A stretch of DNA of 64,000 bases from Ananas comosus (Eukaryota > Streptophyta > Magnoliopsida > Poales > Bromeliaceae). Each line of letters begins with the position of its first letter. Position 1 is the stretch's first letter. This document shows positions 10,608-21,951 of this stretch, one piece after another. The position numbers and the translations under genes were made by a program. The notes below the pieces were generated by a model that did no database searches, had not been told where the DNA came from, and saw only the letters and a list, made by a program, of their open reading frames with translations. The stretch lies in the NCBI RefSeq assembly GCF_001540865.1, contig NC_033625.1:6780023-6844022 (forward strand). Direction: 5' to 3'.

Positions 10608-11320
10608 AAGCATGAACATATATTAATATGATGTTGCCAACACAAGTAGAAATACCAAGTGGGGATTGGCAAGCAGCTGGTAGGTAGGGTGGTTATCATG
10701 TCATAACATTCATAGCGAGCCATAAGAACGAAATAAACAAAGACAGAGAGAAGAAGAGTTGCCATAAAACTGATTAAGACAATTCTAATAAGTTATCTAA
10801 AATTGATGAGATAATTATAAGATTGTTAGGTAGTCATGGTGTTCGCGAATAATGATTGTTATGATAATGAGATGACTGCGTACCCAATGAACAAAAGTTA
10901 TAATACTGTGTTTTCATTAAGCGGCAGTACGTGATTCCACAGCGAAAATTGGGAAAACACCTTCCCTTCTTTTTATATATACACATAGATGACAAAAAAA
11001 CGCTGATGAAGAACATTGGTCAATTCACTGGGTAACAAAAGCAAAGCATATCTTTTTTTCTTTTCTAAGGTTATTACCACAAACAACACCAACTGTACAA
11101 GTACAATTATCAGCAGTTGCAATCAATTATCAGTAGTAATTGCAACTATAACAAAACTTTCCAAGATACATTCTCACATATAGTCCCATATTCCTGATGC
11201 ATGGAGGAAAAAAAGGGCCGAAAATTGCCCTTGAAACTGCATTAGGGACCTAAAAGCTAAGGGAATTAACTTGGAATAACAAGAGTTTACAATTTACAAA
11301 TCGCAGTGTTCCCATGAAGA

Positions 11321-12072
11321 TCACCCACTTAACTGCTCGGCCACGGTTTTCTCTTCTTTTGCAGGCTCTTCTGTGATTTTCTGAACCTGGCCATCATCCT
11401 TAGGTATTATCAAGCCATATCCTCCATCTTTTCTCTTGTATAAGATGTTTATCTCACCTAGAAGAGAATACAGTTGTCAATTATCACAAACAAAAAGGAA
11501 GGGGAAAATGATACTTCGACTACCTAGAAATAGTCAATTGGGTCCTGAACTTCAAGTTTTCTCAGTGAATCTCTCAACTAGCAAGTTGTTTGTTTCAAAA
11601 AGCCTATCAAGTTTCTCAGAACTAAATGGTCCTGGTGATTTTGTTTGGCTAAGATGTTAAGTTTTGGCAAAACCAAACAATTATTCCTTTTCCAAATCAA
11701 ACAATATACTAACTTAGGGCTTCATATACAAAAATTGAAAGCGTAAGTTCACGGACTTAATATCTAAATTACCTACAACTTAAGAGGTGTCAATATTCTT
11801 TTATTGCAATACATCAATATAACTTTACCAGTTTCTTCATTCCTGAAGGCATAGAAATCGTGATCGACATTCTCCAACTGCTCTCGTGCCTCTTCAACAG
11901 TTAAAGGTGGCATGTCGAAGTACTTGGTGCGCACAACCTGAAATTAAGTATTTCGCAACATTTGAAAGAATAAGATGGCTGCTTTGGAGAAGAACTCGTA
12001 CCGCTGCTCAAGAGTATCATTGGATGAATTATCACTAAAAAAAAATGTTATAAAATAGCAAACTTCAATAAT

Positions 12073-12106
<34 letters not shown>

Positions 12107-15100
12107 GGTCTATGACTCCTTTTTACATGAGATATGGATACCTTTCAAGCAAACCAAGAAACAGGAACAAGTTCAACCAGACTAGATTGATCCCGACCTC
12201 AAAACTGAAATGTGTCGTGACGTATTTATTGTTTCTCTCCTTATAAAAAATCCCAAGGCTCGCAATGGCCAAATATAAAAAGCACATATCATAGTGTAAC
12301 ATAGATTAGTATGCAGTCAAATACAACATATTATTTTTTGAATGGTGCATTATTATTCCAAGCTGTTAAAAAGGTTGCCACACTGCAGAAAAGAATTGTG
12401 ATACATGAGAAAAATATCAATCTATTTCAAAAATCAACAAGCTGAAACATTCATTCTGACATAACCACATCTTAAATTTAATAAACATAAAGATAGTTGA
12501 AGAGAAGAGAGCAGTTTACATCTTAAGCAGACCTCCGTTTGAACAGCTCAGTTAACCTTGTGAACAATACTTTTGTCTTCATTTTGAATAAAATAAAACT
12601 TCATTGATGCCTTAATTAATTGCTGGTACTAACGACTCATACAGTCAAGATGATCATACTCTGAAGAGGCCAAACAATGGCAGAGTTGGAGAAGCTGTTT
12701 CCTTACAATGCTGTTCTTAAAACATAAATTCTGGAGCAATATGGAAAGATCATCAACTAAAGTTCCTTATATCACAAGTGCGACTTAGTTTGAATCTAAT
12801 AATAACTAGCTGAACTCTTATTTCTGGAACTCTACCCTACATGCACAATGTGTTTAGTCTGGTGGATATTCAGAATCAATTGTTTCACGTGAAGTATCCA
12901 AAATCTCTTTCAATTACATATTATGAAGGAACATATAAAGAATTATGCAGCATTCAAAATTATAAAAGATTTGGAAAAACAGCTACTCACAAAAATGAAC
13001 ATTTTAGAAGTTCTATAATGAGTTTCTACTTTCCACTAACACTCTTTGTTTCAGTAACAGAGAAATGGGTTAAACAATAATGAAACTATATATATATATT
13101 AATCAAGGGAACAATGCACTGAGTAATAATACTAGCTAAATCAACTATGGATCATCAGTATTAGGCACAAGCTCTACTTATCTAACTGAAAAGAAAAGGG
13201 AATAAATGATGACCGCTGATTGGGAATACAAACCTTGTCTAGTACTTCTCCATCCTCTTCTTCGAGACCTGGAGCAGCCAAATCCTGTTCTTCTTCCTCA
13301 TCCTCCCTCTCAACCTTCTGTACCTCTGGCTCCCGAACACTCTGTATCTCTGGTTCCCGAACCTTAAGACGGTTAAACCCTTTCATGTGCCGCCCGTGGT
13401 CCGAATCTTTCTCCTTAATCTTCCTCAGCTTCCTCTGTATGATTGATGCAGCTGAGTCTATGCTCCCGTACGTCGTGTCTGAATCCTCCTCTGCACGAAT
13501 CACTCCATGCTTCTTGGTGAATAGAGTAACCTTGCATTCCAAAACAATTCGAGTGCTAACACATTAAAGCTAGCGAACAACCATTTTGATAAATGGTGAT
13601 GAATGAGGTATAAAAATGTTAAATTCAATACCATCACTCATCCCAAACACAATTATACAAATGACAACCAATTTGAGTGCTCAATACATAAAGCTTCTTA
13701 AAAGAAAAAAAGCAAATGGCAGTGAATGAGGTAATTCAGCAACTTTGTTCATTCCAAACACAAATCACCGCATATAAAATACACAAGAACATTTGTGAAG
13801 GAAGCAAATGCGATAAATGGTAATCTTGTTACCTCGCATCGACGGAGCTTGGGACCTTTGAACTCTCCAGTGCGAACAGACAATCGAACATCAACCTCCC
13901 GGACGAGGTGGCTGTGCTTCATAACGGCCTTTCCTACCTTGTCTTCTATGTGCTTCTTCACCTTATCAGTCAACTTGTACACCACCAAAATCCAAAAAGA
14001 AGCATGGGTTACTCGAAAAGTTCTTGGAAGCCAAAACAACAGCATATTAAACCACCTCCTTCTGTTTATATAGGATCTAAGGCTACAGTGACATATTGGT
14101 ACCTTAGAATTTGCTAATTAGTCAAGATTGAGTTAGGCATCAATAAGGCCCAAAGAAAAACACGGGCTCCTCAAAATTCGTCCTAGAAACCAAAGCAAAG
14201 CAAAGCAAAGCAAAAGAAAACACCTTTGCATTGAGTAGCATGATGAAAGGCCAAAGATTAATACTGAATAAGCAAGATAAAGCAGAATAAAACAATAGGT
14301 AGGGACCGTAGGGCGACTACATTAACAAAAAAGATAGACATAGTAACGGAAATCTAAAAAAAAACATAAATAGCAAACCAAACTCAGCATATTGTCAAGT
14401 GATTAGTACGCCATCAAAGTACAAAAGTACGAAAATGGGTAATTTTAAAAATTTGTACATAACATTGAAGAATGCTGCGGCTACAACAAAGCCTAGAGAA
14501 GAAGAACAGGTGGTTCTTCAAGTAAAGGTCTGCATAGATCAAAAACAAAATGAAAGGGGCGCTATATCACCTAAGCAGGGTAGTGATTCAATTGCAAGTC
14601 TACGTCGTGTTCGACAATAGTGTTGCTCATGTCACCTTGAAATTTGGTGTAAATGTCTGCAATTGGAGCTTAAAAAATTCTTATTCATGTCATATGTTGT
14701 CCGTGACGCATCATGTTCGTGTTAGATGGATTCATACCGCATCAATTTCAAGTTTTTTTTTTTTTTTTTTTTTTCAGTGCCTTCGTGTCATTTTCAATTC
14801 GCGTTAATTACCGTGCCTTGTTGCCAAACAAAGCATAATGGTACCTTGAATTAATGCTAAAACTATGAAGATAAACAAAAATAATTCAACTTGTAGAGGG
14901 ATTATTACGTCGAGATTTTTGCCCTGGACGATGAGCCGAACGGAGGAGAGGGGCCCGTCCCACGACATTCGGATTCCGCCGCCGCCGCCGACAGAGCTCT
15001 TCCTGGCGACGGAGCGGAGCTCCTCGGGCTTAACTAGCAATGCGTGCCCAAGCAATTCCGAGCGAAGCAACAAATTTCGCGAAAACGGAGGATTCTTAGG

Positions 15101-15166
15101 GTGAATTAGAGAAGGGACTTGGGAGTGGAAACATGCGTGGCCCGTGGCCCAAGCGACCGTAGCCAT
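11321..15166 (-). CDS. PSRP1: Plastid ribosome-associated factor PSRP1 (long-form HPF)
   Basis: Nuclear-encoded chloroplast protein of the HPF/RaiA family, which binds the 30S decoding region and in long form dimerises 70S ribosomes under stress or in the dark (family knowledge). Exons in coding order: 15166-14909, 13973-13833, 13530-13234, 11937-11829, 11457-11321; all introns GT-AG, phases match, giving 313 aa (spinach PSRP1 is about 300). The ATG at 15166 was chosen because the frame above it offers only GTG. A Ser/Leu-rich transit peptide is followed by the HPF domain (LIVQGKNLD, then [17 protein letters not shown]), [16 protein letters not shown], an acidic linker (about 200-230) and the C-terminal dimerisation domain ([17 protein letters not shown] ... 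[14 protein letters not shown]). A (GAA)n tract lies just 5' of the start. Confidence 0.93.
12081..12106. repeat. Poly-T tract in a PSRP1 intron
   Basis: An uninterrupted run of about 26 T (A on the coding strand) within the large intron between exons 3 and 4. Confidence 0.9.
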
Positions 15167-15197
15167 TGACACAAAACAATCGCACCAGTACTAGTAG

Positions 15198-15236
15198 AAG
15201 AAGAAGAAGAAGAAGAAGAAGAAGAGGAGGAGGAAT
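15198..15236. repeat. (GAA)n/(GGA)n trinucleotide repeat in the PSRP1 leader
   Basis: AGAAGAAG repeated about ten times, then GGAGGAGGA, 30-70 bp upstream of the PSRP1 ATG; it reads TTC on the coding strand. Confidence 0.9.
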
Positions 15237-16643
15237 TAAAAAGTAGAGGGTTTAGGGTTTTGGGGGGATTTGCGAGGGGTGCGTGTGCGTGAAGGAGATA
15301 ACAGGGACGAGTAGGGGAAGAGGCCGGAAGAAGAGAATATCTTTGGATTGGATAGAGTCGACAAGTTGTTGCGCGGACCGGGTGTATAAGTCCACCTTAC
15401 ACACCGCACCCTCCCAAAACTCAACTTACTTTATGATATTTAAACTTTCTATATCTAAAAAAAATTATTAATAGTTGTCACTAACATATTTTACATCCCG
15501 TCGATTTACGAGATTGCTTGATGTAGATTTTAATATAAATAGTTTTATATAGATGAAGTTGTTTTTTGTTTTTTTATATTCAAATCGACTGAGCTAGAGT
15601 ATTTTTATAAATATATATTTTTATTTTTTTTATACAAAATATTACTATTCTGAATAGTAAACTTTAGGCATTTAAAAGAGTTCAAAAGTTGGAAGCATTG
15701 TGATTCTAAAAATATTCTATTCCGATTTTGTTAAAGTTAGATTTATTAAAGTTTTTAAAACTTAATTAATTATCACGGCATGTGGTGCATAGAATGTGGG
15801 TATACACTGGGTGCAACTGCAGGCGCATTCGACAATGGATGGGATATTTGGAGGGGAGGTGGGGTGCTGTCCGCGGACCACGTGGAGAGGAGAGGCTAAT
15901 CGGGTATGCAGGGAGAGAAGGAAAAGAAGAGGATTTGTGTTGAAGACGCACGGGGAAGGAGTAGTGAAGATGAGGGTGCCAGCATTTTTGTCATGAGGTT
16001 GAACCTGATGGTTGGATAGTGATGGAATAAGATCTTGGATTTATCACACCATTGTCATTTTTTTTTCCGGTTTTTATGAAGTTTGCAATAGATTCCTACC
16101 CTCACAAATCTATACTTTTTATACATTCTGAGGACCAAGATTACGGAATCTTATTTTTCAAAAAAAAAAAAAAAATTATCGAATCTTATTTTTTAAATTT
16201 AACTGAACGTACAACTATTATATCAACACCGAACTATGTTTATCATAGAAGCAGTAATGCTTTCCTCGTGGTAAGTTTAATTAGAATAACATATAGCAGT
16301 TTTCATGAATAAAAACTCAAACTTAAAATTTTCTTAATTTTAACATGACTGTAAAAAATTTAGAAAACTCAATAAAAAATTCCTTTCCTTTTCAAGTAAT
16401 TCCACTCAAAAGTTTACTTGTATAATAATCAAGTTAAAAAGAAAAGAAAAGAAGAGAAGCTTTACCATCACGAAAGTGAATGAATGAAATTCCAAACCCA
16501 AACTAGACAGTGCGGACTCTTTGCCTCTGTTGAAAAAAAAGAATTAAAAATTATTGTTCAAATAAGACTTGATTGAATAATACAAATATCAAAAAGGTCC
16601 TTTGACTACGCCAAATTGCAGATCGTGACTGATGACCCCCATT
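15237..16643. other. Intergenic region with the PSRP1 promoter side, no gene
   Basis: Reading leftward from here, a TATA-like TTATACACC lies near 15385 on the minus strand and could serve PSRP1. The rest is AT-rich DNA with a small G+C-richer patch at 15780-15990 containing ACCACGTGG (about 15879). No complete gene was recognised. Confidence 0.4.
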
Positions 16644-17162
16644 TAGGGGTGGAAACGAGCCGAGCTCGAGCGAGCTTATGTCAGCTCAAATTCGGCTTGA
16701 AATTAATTTCGAGCCTAAATCTAGGCTCAAGCTCGGCTTGAAATTAATTCGAGCCGAGCTCGAGCGAGCCTAATTTCGAGTCGAGGCCAGCTCAGAGCTC
16801 TAAACGAGCCGATTGAAATTCTCGATATTATATAATCAATAGTTTAATTTTTATAGAACATTACCTATAATTTGATGCAACATGTTCAATAGTTTAAAAT
16901 ACAAAATAATTGTAAGAAATGTGAGCTAGGGTGATTGCCTGACTGGATGAGGGTCAGAGAGAGAGAGAGGGAAAAAAGTTTGAGATTTGGAATTTGAATG
17001 TTATCATGTTTTAGGTTATGTGCAACAGTGAAAGTCTGAAAGAGAGAGTGTGTTATGTAAATTAAGGTTTGGCTCAATTGCACGGTTGTACTTGTTGGGT
17101 TTATTTTATGGGCCAACAATAATGGCCCAAATTAAATTAAAGCCAAAATAATTAAAATACAT

Positions 17163-17258
<96 letters not shown>

Positions 17259-17446
17259 CGAGCTTTCGAGCTTTTCGAGCCTAATTCGAACGAGCCGAGT
17301 AATACTCAAGCTCAGCTTGAAATGAATTTCGAGCCTTTTATTTTGTTCAAGCTCGGCTCATTTAATTTCGAGTCGAGCTCGAGCGAGCCGAATATCGAGC
17401 CGAACACGAGTCGAACGCGAGCCGGCTCGCTCGTTTGCCAGCCCTA
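16644..17446. mobile_element. hAT-type MITE (803 bp) with an 8-bp target-site duplication
   Basis: The ends are TAGGGGTGGAAACGAGCCGA and, in reverse complement, TAGGGCTGGCAAACGAGCGA. The 8-bp sequence CCCCCATT flanks the element at 16636-16643 and 17447-17454. TAGGG ends and an 8-bp duplication are hAT features. Each end has a degenerate array of CGAGCTCGAGCC/GAGCCGAGC motifs, probably subterminal transposase-binding repeats. The centre is AT-rich and contains a (TA)n tract of about 90 bp (17161-17254). No transposase is encoded. Confidence 0.88.
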
Positions 17447-17842
17447 CCCCCATTTCCTTCATTCGACTTAACGGTTCAGTGGGCTTCAGTGGGCTGTTTG
17501 GACATTGGACCCTTATTGGGTTTAAATTTGCTGAGGGGGTTCATTTGTTCTTTTTAATAAAACTAAGGTTTTACTTTTATATATATCTTTTTCGTATAAA
17601 ATTTACGACCGCCGACACCATCACGATCCCCAAAACACCCGTTATTTGGAAAGCCGACGAGGGCAATTCAGTCATTTCGCAACAGAATAATGGTGATTGA
17701 CCTCCGAATCGTTGTTCAGCAACAAGCTGGGACTCTCCCCCGAACCCTTTTCCATCGTTCGCTTCTCCCCCCCCCACCACCGTTTGAATCCTTCTTCCTC
17801 TCCCACGGCGTAGAAAAATCCCTGCGAAGATCTCAGAGATCG

Positions 17843-18189
17843 ATGTTTTCTGAGACAAAGCTAGGGTTTCGATCCAAACGGTGAGCCAATTTCTCTCTCT
17901 CTCTCTGATTTGGTTCCTGACCCTTTCAAATATTGGTGTGGATTTACGTGGGTTCGGTAGCATTCGGAAAACCCAATTCCATTTTAGGGTTTTAATTCAA
18001 ATGATGAGCCAATTTCTCTTTTTGTTTGCTCTGATTTGGTGCTTGGGTACCGATCGTGGGTTTCGTATAATTAAGAACACCCAGTTGGATTTCGCGACTT
18101 TTTTCGCTTTGATTTGAGCAATGGAGTTGAAATATCGCATGCTGATTTGTTTTTGCAGATCTGGGGGAGTGTCGAAGAAAACCGGTTGA
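17843..18189 (+). promoter_or_regulatory. LCB1 5' UTR with a leader intron and a spliced upstream ORF
   Basis: The leader appears to contain an intron at 17881-18158 (AAACG|GTGAGC ... TTTTTGCAG|ATCTGG). An ATG at 17843 opens a frame that crosses this junction and stops at TGA 18187-18189: 22 codons beginning MFSETKLGFRSK. It ends about 95 bp before the main ATG. Upstream ORFs in leaders often lower translation of the main frame. The intron is inferred from splice consensus and its usual place in plant genes. Confidence 0.5.
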
Positions 18190-18284
18190 GATTTGGGGCT
18201 AAAATTTTCATTTAAGTTGGTGATACAAAATTTCGGTGGATTTGGGAATTTAGGTTTCCTTGTGTGAGAGGTGGGGTGGAAGGG

Positions 18285-21200
18285 ATGATGTCAGCCCTGA
18301 TGAACATGACGACAGCTTTGCGGGATTGGGTGTCGGCGTTGTACGATGCTCCTCCGACCCGTGCGGTTGTTTTTGGGATTCCCATTGATGGTGGGTTCTA
18401 GTCTGCTCCAATGCACTTAATTGAAAAGTTCTCCTTTGTTTGTTTACTTTTCTTATTAGGAGAGGGGATTGTGTTGATATTGGTGATCTTTTGTGGTAGA
18501 AGGTCACCTTGTGGTCGAAGCGCTCCTCATTGTGGTCATATTGTTCCAGCTCACAAGGAAGAGCTATAAGCCCCCAAAGAGGCCGTTGACAGAGAAGGTT
18601 TGTTATTTTTCGGTATTAAATCTCACTCTATGTTCATCTAGCATAAACTTGGAAAAAATGTATAGAACTTTATAATTAATGATCCAGTTTGAAACAACTA
18701 ACTGACTCTTCGAATTTTATCTTGCTGCCTAACCTCGTAATTCATTTGATTTGAATTATTCGATGACCTTTTCCGTAAAAAAAATCGGGTACATCATTTA
18801 TCTTATTAAACCATTTTAGAGTATCTCACATGATTTATGTGACTCTAAGTCAGTTAAAACAAGCAGAACATCTTAATTTCATAACGAATGAGTCAATTTT
18901 CAAGTAAGCTCAATGCATTGTTACCCTTAATGTTTATTGAAACTACAGCTAATGTGCTTCTCAAAGTCTAACTACTTCACTAGTATAGGCTACTTATCGA
19001 GCCTAAATCTCAAGAATCCATGTGGGTTTCCGGTACTGTATGCTAGTTCCCGGGGGAATGGCTCTAATACCATATGCCATAGCCAGTAAGCCTACCAGTA
19101 TTCGCAACTTGTTGGGCCTAAATCAGCGAAACAAAATACTTTAGTAGAAGTTCCGCATGCAAATGTATTAAGTCTTATATACCAAAGAGATCTCTTGCTA
19201 TCATCTAAGGCGGCACTATTGGTGTTCGACAGTTGTGCTTGTTTTTCTTTTTCAAATTCTTGTTGTCTACTTTGTTAGTAGATATTGGCTTTCTCGGGCT
19301 CTTCTCAAATAGTAACTCTCTTGTTGCAAAGTGCAGGAGATAGACGAACTTTGTGAGGAATGGATGCCAGAACCTCTTTGCCCACCTATCACGGAGGATA
19401 TGCAAACAGAACCTCCAACCTTGGAAAGGTTTGAAATGATTCATCCCTTAATGTTTCAACTGGAGTAATTTATAGCACAGCGTTTGGTGGACAGAAATGC
19501 CTCGAGCTTCTGTTTTTGAGGGAAGCTGTAATGAGATTTTTAAGCCTTAAATGCAGAAGCTCCAACTTAGAGCTTCTAGTTCTGCTGAAGAGAGAAGCTG
19601 CTGTGCGTATTTTAATCCAATGCTTCTCCTAAAAGCACTAGACAAATAACACTTTATCAAACAATACTGCAACCTACAACAAAGCCAAACATGCTTTTAG
19701 TTGGAAAGATCTCGGATATATTTTCTACCTGCTTGCATTGATGCATTTTCTGTTGAACTTAAGCATAATCTTAATAATTCGTCATGTTCTTGAAGGTATT
19801 TATCATTTGGTGGCAACCACTTATTAAAAGTACTATTAGTGCAAATATTAGCAATTTAGGATGAGATTATTAGGGTGTGTTATTCACTTATTCTCCTTTC
19901 AAGATTTCATCCATTCCGTTGGCACAATTAAGATAGTGGAAAATGAGTTTGTTAAGCTTTCTTTGAACAGAATTACTGAGAGGACACTTCTGTGAGGCTC
20001 TAGCCCAAGATTTTCCCATTTGACCCAGCCTGATCCTTCCTGGCCTTGGTTATTTGGACCGGGGCTGGCCTAAAATAGCTGTAATATTTTCAAGTTAAGC
20101 CTGAAACTAGGCCTAGCCTTTTGTTTAATTAGGCTTTCTCCCTCACTCTGTGTATGCATGTGGGTGTGAGCATGCGCATTGATGTATGTATGACCAGAAT
20201 TGGGTGTTGTTTCAGAGATTTGAAATAATAGTCTTCTCTGATGAGGTACTACATGGTGCAGTGCTGCCAGACCGCATACAACGATTGGTGGAAAAGAAGT
20301 CATCAACTTTGCATCAGCAAACTACCTTGGGTTGATAGCGAATGAGAAGATAATCGTGAGAAAGCTCTCCATCTTATTGTTCTTATTATAATTCATTTGT
20401 TTTTTTCCATTATAACCCTAATAATAAAGTAAATGGCATGATTCATGCATTGCTCCTTAGAGAATGTACTCGCCCATTACATTTGTATAATTACTTATTT
20501 GTTTCATTTCACTCAATGTATGATATGATTTTTAATATGCAGGGTTCATGCATTGGTTCATTGGAGAAGTATGGTGTTGGTTCTTGCGGTCCCCGTGGTT
20601 TTTATGGGACAATTGGTAAGCCTGCTTTTTTCCATCCACTGTTTATGGCTTTGTGCTAAGGGCATGTTTTGTCGAATTGTAGCTTGTACAGAAATGTTGT
20701 TGGACTAGAGCTGATCTAAGAAGCACTAGTGGCTTTGTTTTTTTAATTAAAATCCACTCTATGGCTTATTCCGGAGAAGCTTCAATTTTGTTTTTCTGCT
20801 TTTAGAGGCCTAAACGGCTCAATTTAGCTCCTCCGTAGTATTATCTCCAGAATAGTTGTTAAATAAACACCTTGTTTCTGGAACCTTCTGCTCTTTGGAG
20901 CAGAGAGGCTGTTCAAAAGCCAGATCAAAACAAGCACCAACTCCCAGAAATTGCTACAAAGATGGCAGTAAATTATATCTTCTATTCTTAATAAAGTTTT
21001 TTTTTCAAGTACCAAAATTGATTTTAAGTTTTATATCTGACAAAAGTGCATAATTTCCAGATGTTCACCTTGATTGTGAGACCAAAATTGCGAAATTCCT
21101 TGGTACCCCAGATTCCATCCTCTACTCTTATGGCATTTCCACTATTTTTAGTGTCATTCCTGCCTTCTGCAAGAAAGGAGATATTATAGTGGCGTAAGTA

Positions 21201-21881
21201 CACCTTTTCCCTCTACACTAAATAAAGAACCTTCACAGAAAAATTCATGAAAAAAATTAATAACTCCTTTTAGCTGTACTCATTGTGATTCAACCAATAT
21301 TGTGCCTTGTACCTAATATTTGCAAATTTAATCTATTAATATCAATGACTACTTGCTCTCTTTCTTAATTACTTCTTGGTGCTCATACATGTCTGTTCGC
21401 TTGTTTTCTTTTTTCTTTCTTTCTTTCTTCTTACAGAGATGAGGGTGTTCAGTGGGGAGTGCAAAATGGTCTCTATTTATCAAGAAGTACTGTTGTTTAT
21501 TTCAAGCACAATGATATGGCCTCACTGGCAAACACTTTGGAGAAACTGACTCGAGGAAATAAACGAGCAGAAAAGATACGCCGTTATATTGTTGTTGAAG
21601 CCATATATCAGGTTTGTAACATTATGATCCTTCTATATCTAGATGACTTTTAAGTCTCTCTTTGGACCTCTATCAAGTTAAACTACATGAAGTCCATAGC
21701 CAAGAAACAATTTTGTAGTGCATCCATCTGCCTTTGTTTTCTTGCTTCTTAACATGTAGTAATTCTTTAAGCTACTTTCTCCAATATAAGCAGATGCGAA
21801 GGTTCTTATTATTAATTTCCCTATCTGTATGTTGTTATGCATATTCATACACATGTACATGCATTTATACATAGTGTTTGC

Positions 21882-21951
<70 letters not shown>

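Noticed and set aside
17106..17309. Open frame of alternating Tyr-Ile across the (TA)n tract
   Set aside because: Translation of a microsatellite inside the hAT MITE, not a protein.
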